The notes below the pieces were generated by a model. The model saw only the letters and a list, made by a program, of their open reading frames with translations, had not been told where the DNA came from and did no database searches. DNA of 64,000 nucleotides. Origin: Cercis canadensis (lineage: Eukaryota; Streptophyta; Magnoliopsida; Fabales; Fabaceae). Within the stretch, counting starts at the first letter, position 1, and each line of letters starts with the position of its first letter. A program made the translations under genes and the position numbers. This document shows, one piece after another, positions 1-9,973 of this stretch. The DNA is taken from NCBI GenBank assembly GCA_003255065.1, contig QAOA01008363.1, forward strand, positions 107,610 through 171,609, given 5' to 3'.

Positions 1-759
1 TCTTATGAGGCATGGCATGGAGTGAAGCCTTCAGCAGAGCATCTCAAAATATTTGGTTGTGTGTGTTATGCTCTTGTTCCAGAAATGAAAAGAGACAAAC
101 TGGATCAAAAGGCAGAAATGGGCATTTTTGTGGGGTATAGCAGTAACTCCAAAGGTTACAGAATATATAATTTGAAGACAAAGAAGATTATGGTTAGCAG
201 AAATGTGAAGTTTGATGAGTTCTCTAAATGGAATTGGGAAAATTTTGAATTAGAAGTCTCAAGTAAGGGTCAACATAGAGAAGATAACCTCCAAGAACAG
301 AATTTTGAAGATGAAGAAGAGAATGATGACAGTGACACAGAACTTCCAATTAGAGGCACTAGAACTTTGCAAGAGATTTATGAAAGGTGTAATGTGGCTG
401 CATTGGAACCTACAAGGTATGTTGAAGCTGCTGCTAAAGAAGAATGGAGAGTTGCTATGCAGGAGGAGATGAATATGATAGAAAAAAATAGAACTTGGCA
501 GTTGGTAGATAGACCAAGCAATCAAAAGGTAATTGGTGTTAAATGGGTTTATAAAACTAAACTCAATCCAGATGGTTCTGTAAACAAATTCAAAGCAAGG
601 TTGGTGGTAAAAGGCTATTTTCAGCAGCATGAAGTTAATTTGATTCACTGCAGCTCAGAGAACCAGATTGCAGACATCATGACCAAAGCTCTTCCTAGAG
701 TCAGATTTGAATTATTAAGAGAAAAGCTTGGAGTCTTTAAGAAAAATCTCAAGGAGGAG
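1..759 (+). mobile_element. Ty1-copia gag-pol 3' remnant with internal deletion
   Basis: An open frame runs to the stop at 763-765. It starts inside the C-terminal part of a copia integrase (motifs HLKIFGCVCY and GIFVGYSSNSKGYRIY) and continues into the start of the reverse transcriptase (EEWRVAMQEEM, WVYKTKLNPDGSVNKFKARL). At about 620-635 it jumps directly to the last segment of the RNase H region (IHCSSENQIADIMTKALP). Nearly all of the reverse transcriptase and RNase H is therefore missing, but the frame stays open across the junction, so the deletion is in frame. The element extends left beyond the window. A polypurine tract (AAGGAGGAG, 751-759) sits directly before the LTR, as expected for priming plus-strand DNA. 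This copy cannot transpose on its own. Confidence 0.9.
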
Positions 760-1076
760 TGTTAGACTATGAGTTTTTTCTAAGTACTCTAAGCTAAGAA
801 AATATCTTGTTTTGTTTATGTATAAAATTTGCTATGCTATTTTGTTAGTTGTAGATGTATGGTAATGCTGGTTTGAGGGAAAATTCTGTCAGGTTTGGTA
901 TGGACCAAAACCTGCTCTTACTGTAGCTTAAACCAACTATGTACTGTTGGTATTTTGTATACATAGCAGAAAATGAATGAAACTCGTTCAGACCCTTTCA
1001 GCCATAGAAAAAGACTTCTGTTACTTTGTTTTTCTGCTAATTTTTCTGCTATTCCTTCTCCTCTGATTGTGTAACA
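760..1076 (+). repeat. 3' LTR of the Ty1-copia element (317 bp)
   Basis: The LTR begins TGTTA and ends TAACA, a 5-bp terminal inverted repeat of the TG...CA type, and follows a polypurine tract directly. The same sequence with scattered substitutions recurs at 7525-7833, where it is followed by a primer binding site, which confirms both ends. The duplicated cyclopropane synthase segment begins about 80 bp downstream, so LTR promoter activity would read into it on the same strand; that effect is inference. Confidence 0.9.
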
Positions 1077-1266
1077 GTAATCCAGAACAATCAACCATAA
1101 ACCTTGAGTAATTGTTAGCATTAAAATAGGTTATGAAACCTTGAGGCTAACATGTAGGATCCCTTCTCTATTGATCTTATGTTTCTTTTCCTTTCATGAT
1201 TTGTTCTGTGCTAAAACTATGCTCTATGGTAGCAAAAGCTAACTACTCTTTTTTCTTTTTTATTAG

Positions 1267-3910
1267 AGCAATGAGGTCTTTGCTCTCTTTTTGGATGAAA
1301 CGATGACATACTCATGTGCAGTGTTTAAGGTTAGGATCATGACTTTCTGATGCTTGACTCCAAATTACATGTGAAAGCGAAAGTGATATTCCTCGTTCAA
1401 TTTTTCTAGAGCCACTGCTTTATGCTCTCTTTTCTTTCTTTGTTCAATTATGTGACAGAATGAAACAGAAGATTTGAAAGATGCACAGATGAGAAAAATC
1501 TCTCTTCTGATTGAAAAAGTGAGTCTCTTCTATTGCAGATTTATTGATATTTTAGTTGTTATTTTGCTGATGGTTTCTAATAAAATTTTCTTTTTGAAAA
1601 AATCAAGGCTAGAATAGATAAGAAGCATGAAATTCTTGAAATTGGCTGTGGATGGGGAAGCTTAGCCATTGAAGTTGTCAAACAAACTGGATGCAAATAC
1701 ACTGGCATCACTTTGTCCAAAGAGCAACTAAAATTGGCAGAAAAGAGAGTCAAAGATTCTGGGCTTCAGGTATTAACTTATTAATTTTTTAAACTAGTTC
1801 TAATGCTCCATTAAATTACATATGGTTGAGGTTCAAAGACGATGAAAACTAGAATATACTCATATGCTCCACTAGGGGAAAAAAATTAAGCTATCTACAG
1901 TTGATTTCATGAATTTCATCATATAAAAGATCCCAGATACCTTTGAAACTTACTAAAAATCGCCTAATATTTATTCTCCTTGTTGAAAATGAAACCTCTT
2001 TGTTTCATCTTTAAGTTTCAGCATTCTTGTAATCTAATGCATATTATGAAAATAAAACTTCTCAAGTCACTTCATATTGAGTGTAAATAAATCCTGTTGC
2101 CAGGACCATATCAGATTTCTTCTCTGTGACTATCGCCAATTACCAAAGACATACAAATATGATAGGATTATATCATGGTGAGCTTTTTTCCTCTAACTCT
2201 AGCAATATTTCCAACATGTTGCTACCTATTGCATGACATGTATTACTATATTTCAGTGAGATGATAGAAGCTGTTGGTCATGAATATATGGAAGAGTTCT
2301 TTGGTTGTTGTGAATCAGTATTGGCAGATGATGGACTTGTTGTTCTCCAGGTATAATAACATATAGGATATTGAACATTTGGTGTCTCTTATTTTTTCAA
2401 CATGATTCTCATGTAATGGTTAGACTTCAAAACATTCAAGAGAATATGCTGGTTTATTCAGCAACTAGTCATCAAAGCTTCTAATATGAAGCACCGACAC
2501 TTCAAGAAAGGAGCTGTGTCCGTGTCTGACGCATATCGGACACTCTAACGCTTGTGTAGACACTCCAACACTTGTGTTGACACTCCAACAGCTCTGAATA
2601 GTATATGATGAACAAAAAATATTAAATTTTAATATTTTAAACTTGTAAGACACTTTCCAAACATGTTTTTAACACATGCTAGACATATTTCAGCTATAGT
2701 TTCATCAGTTTCTTAGTATTTTGTTGCTAGAAATGTTTTTTAACATATCTGTCATGTCGTGTCTGTTTCCTTAGATTTTAGATTTTGTTTTGGCCTGGTG
2801 TCCTTGTCATGTTGTGTCCTATGCCCTGTGTTTGTCTATGCTCTATAATCTATTTCTTTTTGGTATTTAAATTGCTGCTAACTTTTGAGCTTGGTTATCA
2901 CTTTCACTAGTTCACATCAATACCGGATGAGCGCTATGATCAGTACAGACGCAGTTCTGAATTCATAAAGGAATATATTTTTCCCGGTTGTTGCATACCC
3001 TCTCTGAGTAGGATAACATCAGCCATGGCAGCTGCATCTAGACTCTGGTAAAAGCTAAATTTGATTGCAGAATTCTACAAATGGGGCATTTGTCTTTTAT
3101 TTTTTCTCCCCTCTTTTACACTGAGAAATGTCCTCAAATGTAGTGTGGAGCACACAGAAAACCTAGGAATTCGTTACTACCAAACACTAAGATGGTGGAG
3201 AAAGAATTTCTTGGAGAATCAGAGGTATGATATTAACTTAATTACAGCCATTTAGTAGTACTTTCTTTTTAAGTTACTACTTATTACAGTAACTTATTCT
3301 GGGGCAACCTCTCTTTGTGCTGTTAGAGAAATCATGGCTCTTGGATTTAATGAAAAGTTCATCAGGACGTGGGAATACTATTTTGATTATTGTGCTGCTG
3401 GTTTCAAGTCACATACACTTGGGAATTATCAGGTATTAGATAGAATAACCATGTATGAAATTTGGTAAAGATCAGGCTAGGCTGAGGTGGCCCAACCTCA
3501 GCTGCTCATTTCTGGTTGCATGGCCTGTAACCATACACAACTATGTATAAATTGTACAATTAACAAATATAAAGTTGACGGAAAATTATTTGAGCAAGAC
3601 AATTTTAACTTAAATTTTCTTAACTGTACAATTTGTATATTAGTTGTAAAAGTGAAGGACATGCCATCACAAACTAGTGGCTGAGGTCACGTCACCGCAG
3701 CCTAGACACTATTGCACTAGTCTGCGCCAAGAAATTTTGTATGATATGCTGACTGCTATTTGAGTTTCTCAGATATTTAATTGGCATGGTCATGCATCAT
3801 TCAGCAGTGTCATCAATAACTAAAATTGTGTAATGTAGGTGGTTTTCTCACGCCCTGGCAACTCGTCTACATTCAGCAATCCATACAAAAGCTGGCCTTC
3901 TGCCTGTTGA
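1267..3910 (+). pseudogene. 5'-truncated tandem duplicate of cyclopropane fatty acid synthase (methyltransferase half)
   Basis: Nine exons correspond one to one to exons 16-24 of the full gene at 12047-22340: 1267-1329, 1459-1518, 1608-1769, 2104-2177, 2257-2350, 2911-3047, 3144-3224, 3327-3432 and 3839-3910 (stop TGA 3908-3910). All splice sites are GT-AG and all phases agree, giving 282 open codons. They cover the SAM-binding motif [36 protein letters not shown] and [10 protein letters not shown]. Introns are also very similar to the full gene, so the duplication is fairly recent. Homology starts near 1156, inside the intron that precedes exon 16 of the full gene, so the whole FAD-oxidase half is missing. 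The first in-frame ATG is at 1303. Differences from the full copy include Arg for His in GI(H/R)YYQTL and Cys for Gly in FPG(G/C)C. It is probably a pseudogene, but a short methyltransferase-only protein cannot be excluded because there is no stop or frameshift. Confidence 0.9.
3475..3720. repeat. Putative MITE in last intron of the truncated duplicate
   Basis: The segment has imperfect inverted ends: a CAGCTGCTCATTTCTGG-like left end and a matching CACAAACTAGTGGCTGAGG-like right end, with an internal ACAATTGTA-type palindromic core. Related segments occur at 21975-22155, the same intron of the full gene, and at about 10210-10440. The insertion therefore predates the gene duplication. The family is not identified. 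Confidence 0.4.
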
Positions 3911-5033
3911 TTGCATTCATGAGAGAGAGGCCAAACTTTCACATTCAAACCAAGTAATCTTTTGACCTTTTCTGCTTATGTGTGATTTAATGTGAAGCGT
4001 TTGATCAATTTGTATGATAGAATAATAATTTAAAACTAAGATGATGCATATACATTAGAAATTTTTAAGATGCGTGTGTGAGAAAGAGATCAATTTATAT
4101 TAGGAATTATAGTGTGGAAACTCTTAGTTTTGAGTTTATTATTTTTATGTGCATGATATTAGAGAAAAAAATAATTCAATTCTAAATATAGGAACGTTTT
4201 ATTTGATGCATTTATACCATATGAAATAAATAAAATATTTTTTTATATTACGTGATTATTTCATCTATTTTTAAATATGATAATAATTAAATAATTATAT
4301 AAAAACAAAAAATAATTACATAGTATCAAAATATATTTTAATCATTTCATACGTTATAAGATACGTTAAATTAAAAATTCCCTGTATTTAAAATTGAATT
4401 GTTTTTTTTTCAACATCAGTCACTTTTTTCTTCGTTTTAAGTTCTATAACGTCATTCTATATCGATACAAGGAAAGCTTAAACAAAGTGAACTGTCCTAT
4501 CCAAGTGGTGCAAGAATGGTATTGGTGGGTTCTGGGGGATGTGGTAGTGAACCATGCACGTAGCAGCACAAATAGTAGCAGGTAGCAAATAGCAATGCAA
4601 CCAACACAAGTGGGCATATTATCACATTTCAGAGTATGAATGCGCTTTCAAAAGCAGACCAAGACCCACCATTCCTCCATGCCATCACTTTCTCTTTTTG
4701 TAGAAAGAAGACACTAAAGACAGTGAGAAAACTGAGAACAACCAAAAATCCATCTACCTGTTTATTGCATGGGGGAACGAGGTGGTCCCAACTCTCTGGT
4801 GAAATTAGATTTTTGCAAAAATTATCCAAAAGAAAAGTTGTCGGAAGTCGGAAATAACTCATTATGCTAAGCAGTAAGCACGTGATAATAAATCTTAAAA
4901 TTTTCTTTAGAACGTGGTTTTAACATATTAGAGGAAAGTAATTTTTTTTTTGACATGGTAGCATAATAATTATTGCTTTGATGTGTTAACTATTTAAGCG
5001 TATAATTCTTGCTATCGCAAGTTTTTTTTATAT
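3911..5033. other. Intergenic, no supported gene
   Basis: This is AT-rich DNA downstream of the truncated duplicate. A slightly less AT-rich block at about 4400-4860 has short open frames on both strands, but none shows a recognisable motif or splice structure. Nothing else is supported. Confidence 0.5.
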
Positions 5034-5451
5034 GGGAAAAGTCTAAAAAATTTCCTTGAATTAAACATTGTGTGTGTTTTATCCCGAAGTTTTAAAAAAG
5101 TAGAGAATACCTTCTTAAACTTTTAAAATGTGTATTTTACCCCATGACTCTGACGTCCGTCCATTAATGTGCATATAATGTGATTAATCTGGGCCATAGT
5201 ACAATTTTATAGAGGTATAAATGAAAATAAATTTATAAAAATTGGGATCAAAAAGTAATATTCAAAGAGTTTTGGAGTCAAATTATAATATTCAAATCCC
5301 TTCTTCTGTTCATTAATGGACGAATGTCAAGGTCGTGGGGGTAAAATGCACATTTTGAAAGTTCAAGGAGGTCTTTCTTATGTTTTCAAAATTTTTGGGT
5401 AAATTGCACATATATAGGACATAGTTCAAGGGATTTTTTTAGACTTTTTCC
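5034..5451. mobile_element. Foldback MITE, MULE-like, with 9-bp target duplication
   Basis: The 418-bp element starts GGGAAAAGTCTAAAAAA and ends with the inverted counterpart TTTTTTAGACTTTTTCC. The arms remain complementary for about 135 bp, including matched CATTTTACCCC and GTCCATTAATG segments. It is flanked by a perfect 9-bp direct repeat TTTTTATAT (5025-5033 and 5452-5460). Target duplications of 9 bp with long inverted repeats are typical of Mutator-like elements. It has no coding capacity. Confidence 0.8.
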
Positions 5452-5460
5452 TTTTTATAT

Positions 5461-6680
5461 TGTACCAAAATCAAGAGTTAATTCTACTTAAATTTTAGTA
5501 GGTGGGTAGCTTGGTAAGAAAAAAAAAACAGTTATAATTTTGTAAGAAAAAAAAAAATGAAAGACCTTAACATTTTAACAATGAGTAAGAAACATTCACC
5601 CCGCTAGAAATGCTCAATAAAAAAAAAAAAATAGCTGTTATAAATTGTTTAAATATATGTTTAAACAAATTAAGTAAAGAAAAGTGAATGAACAAACAAG
5701 TTTAGGCATGGGAAGGGAAACTCCTTTCCAATTTGCTTCAATTATTTTCCATTCAAACAAAGCCTTAGTATGGGACAGAGAAATAAATTAAAAATAGTAT
5801 ATTAAATGTTTCCCATTTGCCTGTCCTTCTGAATGAAGGTCCACCTGACACCTTTGCTGTGCGGATCTTGTGAATTTCATGATTGAGGCATTTTGTCAAA
5901 CGGCAAGCTCGCAATGAAATGTCACATACTGTAATGTCTGTAAAGGCGTCATCATCTACTGCTGGTGTTTGTTTTGCTCCTTATCCTTACATTATTAATT
6001 AGAGTAAAATATCTTTTTAGTATTTAAAAAGATACAATAAAAATTATTTGAATTTTTAAAAGAAATTTTATATTATTTAAATTTTTAAAAGTTCAATTAA
6101 TCTGTTAAATTAATTAATTTTAAGACTCAAGTGATAGTAAAAGAAAATTATTTTATAAGAATTTCTCCAATCTATTTTAATATTTGAATTGTTTCTTATA
6201 GAATTTGTTTTGGGGAGACTCCCCATAAATGCTAAGAGGGAAACGAAACACAGCTATAAAACTCAAGTAGTTTTAAGGAGAGATTTTTTAAGTGTTCTAA
6301 GAGCAAAAGATATTATATTATGAAAAAAATTTGATTTATCCTCTTCAACTTATAATTAATTATATTTTACCTCTAAAATTTTAAAATGTTATAAAAACTC
6401 TCATTAATATACGATAAACCCCTAATGATATATAAACATCCAAAAAGATATGAAAATTGTCATGTACATAACACATAATACCATTAATCACTAGTTAAAT
6501 CAAAAAAATTAAAAATACGTAAAGTAAAACTAATAATTAGTAATTAGAAGAAAAAATTAAAAAGCCTCTCTCATCAATACACTCATACACAAAGAGAGAG
6601 CTCAGGGAAGAAGACCCAGTTCGTGGCTCTATTGCCGTGAAGGAGGAAGCAAATCACCAGCAGTGGGTCCATTGCTAAGC
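5461..6680. other. Intergenic, AT-rich, no supported gene
   Basis: This stretch contains poly(A/T) tracts and no convincing coding exon, RNA gene or repeat boundary. From about 6570 the composition becomes less AT-rich (GAGAGAGCTCAGGGAAGAAG), possibly the leader of the exon-like segment at 6681. Confidence 0.4.
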
Positions 6681-6766
6681 ATGTTAAAGAAGGCATGCAG
6701 CACCGCCTTCTCCCTTCTAGAGAAATCCTTCTCTAGAAATTTTTTCACTACATTGCTAACTTCAAG
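6681..6766 (+). pseudogene. Possible orphan first exon with presequence-like N-terminus
   Basis: An ATG at 6681 opens 28 codons that end in a good splice-donor context (TTCAAG|GTGAGC at 6766/6767). The predicted peptide begins MLKKACSTAFSLLEKSF and is rich in Ser, Arg/Lys and Phe with one acidic residue, which resembles a mitochondrial presequence. A copia fragment starts about 350 bp downstream and no continuation exon was found. It may be the remains of a gene broken by retrotransposon insertion, or chance. The parent gene is not recognised. Confidence 0.25.
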
Positions 6767-7120
6767 GTGAGCCATGCGATTTTCAGCAACTTCTTTTGAA
6801 GCTTGAGTATTTTGGAAATTTCGTCATATGTTTACATTGGTGCCAACTTGAAGGAAGGAACTCAATAACTTCAAGTTTATTCTAGGACTTTGTAGTTTAT
6901 TCTACATGTGCCTAGGCTAGTAGTTCCCACCGCCTCCATAACGTATAAATAGGAGTAGCTATGCTTGTTTTGTGTGTAAGAGAAAGTGAAGTGTCTCTTT
7001 ACGTGTAAGTGGAAGTATTGAGTGTGTGAGAGTGTGCCAGCAAAGAAAAAATAAAGTGTTTGTCCTTTGTGAGTATTCTAAGTATCTAAAGACAACTGAC
7101 ATGTCCAAACACGCCACAAC
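6767..7120 (+). other. Possible LTR-like sequence before a copia fragment
   Basis: The segment lies immediately upstream of a copia integrase remnant. It contains a TATA-like CGTATAAATAGGAG (about 6940-6953) followed by repeated GTGTAAG/GTGTGAGAG motifs, a layout seen in LTR promoters. No second LTR copy or clear ends were found, so the assignment is tentative. Confidence 0.25.
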
Positions 7121-7524
7121 AAAATGGCGTAGCTAAAAGAAAGAATCACCACCTTGCAGAAATTTGTCATAGCATGATGCATGGTAAAAATGTGCCAAGT
7201 AGATTCTGGGCGGAATGCATGAGAACTGCGACCCATGTGATCAGCAAGTTTCCTTAAACATGGTTAGGATCTATCTCTCCCTTCGAGAAATTATGGAATG
7301 TTAAGCCCATTGTGAGTCAATCCAGAGTATTTGGCTGCATATGTTATGTGTTCATACTTAAGCATCTTTGTAGCAAGTTTGATAAGAAGGCGATGAGGTG
7401 CCTTTTTGTGGGTTACAATGATAAAAGAAAAGGATGGAGATTTTGTGATCCTAACACTAACCGATGCTACGTATTAAGGAATGTAGTGTTTGATGAAGTT
7501 TCGTCTTGGTGGGAACCCAAAGAA
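7121..7524 (+). mobile_element. Ty1-copia integrase remnant, second lineage
   Basis: Translation gives integrase core and C-terminal motifs (FWAECMRTATHVI, FGCICYVF, CLFVGYNDKRKGWRF, VLRNVVFDEVSSWW). The early part is interrupted by stops, for example near 7131 and 7254. The protein differs clearly from the other copia copies in this window, so it is a separate lineage. It ends abruptly at 7524, where the LTR of another copia element begins without its first bases. Confidence 0.8.
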
Positions 7525-7833
7525 ATGAGATTTTTTCTAAGTACTCTAAGCTAAGAAAATATCTTGTTTTGTTTATGCATAAAATCTGCTATGCTATCTT
7601 GTTAGTTGTAGATGTATAGTAATGCTTGTTTGTAGGAAAAAATCTGTCAGGTTTGGTATGGACCAAAACCTGCTCTTACTATAGCTTAAACCAACTATGT
7701 ATTGTTGGTATTTTGTATATATAGCAGCAAATGAATAAAACTCGTTAAGAACCTTTCAGTCATAGTAGAAAACTTTCGTTACTTTGTTTTTTTGCTATTT
7801 TTCTGCTATTCATTCTCCTCTGATTGTGTAACA
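7525..7833 (+). repeat. 5' LTR of second copia element, start missing
   Basis: This is the same LTR as 760-1076 with scattered substitutions. It lacks about the first 10 bases, including the TGTTA terminus, and ends TGTAACA at 7833. The primer binding site TGGTATCAGAGCA (7834-7846) follows at once; it matches the usual copia site complementary to initiator methionine tRNA. Confidence 0.88.
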
Positions 7834-9973
7834 TGGTATCAGAGCAGAATTGATCTTGAGGGGCTGTGAGTGAGAGAAAACTAGCAAGGCTTCCTTCCTC
7901 AAAACCCAAAAAAAAAAAAAAAAAAAAAAAANCCTGAAAGCCTCGGTTATGGCTTCAAGCATTTTTTTAGCGTCATCTCCTCCAGAATTTAATGGAGAAA
8001 ACTACCCAATTTGGGCATCCAAGATGAGAAATTATCTTAGGGCATTTGATCTATAGGATGTGGTGGAAGCAAATAGAGAACCACACATCTTGCCAATGAA
8101 TCCAACTATTGCTCAGATCAAGCATCATAGTGAAGAGTGTGCAAAAAGGTTCAAGGCTTTGTTCTTTATTCAAAATGTTGTGTCTGATCGCATTGGAATC
8201 AGAATCATGAATTGTGAAACTGCAAAGCAAGCATGGGACTTGCTTAAAGATGAGTTTCATGGTAGTGATAGAACAAGGAAGATGCAAGTCCTAAATTTAA
8301 GGAGGGAGTTTGAGTCTCTGAGAATGAATGACACAGAATCTGTCAAGGATTTTTTAGACAAACTTCTATCTATTGTGAACTAGATCAGAATGCTTGGAGA
8401 GGAGCTGACAAACCAAAGAGTAGTGGAGAAAGTCTTAGTGAGCCTGCCTAAGAGGTTTGAAGCAAAAATATCCTCTCTTGAAGACTCTAAGGATTTATCT
8501 CAAATTTCACTTTCAGAGCTTACAAATGTCTTGCAAGCTACTGAACAAAGAAGAGCTATTAGACATGAAGACACTTCAGAAAGTGCATTTTTTGCTAAGA
8601 AAAATGATAAACTACTAGCTACAAGTCATGAAGGAAAGAAACAATATGGAGTAAGGAAAGAAAAAGATAAAAAGGGAGAAAGCAGTAAAGGAAGAGGTTG
8701 GAAAGGAAAATATCCTCATGCCCTCACTGTAAGAAGAAAAACCATTCAGAAAGAACAAAGCAGGCCAACAAAGACAACATCAGCCAGGACAACAAGCCTA
8801 AGTTGCTGAGCATCAACAACAAATTGAGGAGCAGTTGTTTGTTGCTTCTTGCTATACAGTAAGCAACAGTAAAGAAGCTTGGCTAATTGACAGTAGGTGC
8901 ACAAATCATATGACCTATGATGTTGGTTCCTTCAAGGAACTTGATACATCCTACGTCTCTAAAGTAAAGATTGGTAATGGAGAATGTGTTGATGTCAAAG
9001 GCAAAGGAGTTGTTGTTGTTGAAACTCCCTCAGGTACAAAGTTTATCTCTAATGTTTTACTTGTGCCAGAGATAAATCAAAGTCTTTTAAGTGTGGGACA
9101 AATGCTTGAAAGGCACTATGCATTGCATTTTGAAGATATGACATGCACCATATTTGATCCTTCTAGGTGTGAGCTAATGTAAAGATGAGAGATAAAAGCT
9201 TCCCAATAGAATTTAAACAAACAGGTATGCATGCTTTTTCAAGTGCAGTAGATGAATCTTCTTTATGGCACAAAAGACTTGGCCATTTCAGTTACTCCTC
9301 TTTGAAGCATATGAACTCAAATGATGTAGTTCAAGACTTAACTGCCATTAAAGATAATGTTGATGTATGTGAAGTATGTCAATATGGAAAGCAAAGTAAA
9401 TTGTCATTTCCTACTGAAGCAATCTAAAGAGCCTCTGAAAAATTACAACTCATACACACTGATGTGTGTGGTCCAATGAGCACAACATCTTTAAATAACA
9501 ACAAGTACTTTCTGTTATTTATAGATGACTTTACAAGGATGAGTTGGGTATTTTTTCTGAGGCAAAAGTCAGATGTATTTGCTGTTTTTCAGAAGTTCAA
9601 GCCTATGGTTGAAAATCAGACTAGATGTCAGATTAAAAAACTCAGATCTGATAATGGAACTGAGTACACAACAGGAGAATTTAAAAGTTTCTGTGAACAA
9701 GCTAGAATTCAACATCAGTGGACTGTTCCTTACACTCCTTAACAAAATGAAGTGAGTGAAAGGAAAAATAGGACAATAATGGAGATGACCAGGTGTTTGC
9801 TTTTTGAAAAGGGTCTTCCTAAAACCTTTTGGGCTGAGGCAATTAATACCTCAGTATACTTGTTGAATATGTTGCCTACCAGAGCCTTGAATGGAAAAAC
9901 TCCTTATGAGGCATGGCATGGTGTGAAGCCTTCAGCAGAGCATCTCAAAATATTTAGCTATGTGTGTTATGGT
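7834..9973 (+). mobile_element. Ty1-copia gag-protease-integrase remnant, same family as 1-1076
   Basis: After the primer binding site, the gag frame starts at ATG 7949 (a poly(A) tract with an N at 7932 lies between). In-frame stops at about 8055 and 8381 and a shift near the zinc-knuckle region (about 8710) break gag. Protease follows at about 8835-9180, with the catalytic DSG changed to DSR (WLIDSRCTNHM). Then come the pre-integrase zinc domain (LWHKRLGHFSYSSL) and integrase core ([16 protein letters not shown]), with further stops near 9427 and 9742. Similarity ends at about 9970 inside the integrase C-terminal region, at nearly the same place where the fragment at 1-759 begins. Reverse transcriptase and the 3' LTR are absent, so the copy is dead. 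Confidence 0.92.

Noticed and set aside
4629-4862. Overlapping open frames on both strands near 4.7 kb
   Set aside because: No family motif, no splice continuation and no recognisable homologue; left as unexplained intergenic sequence.
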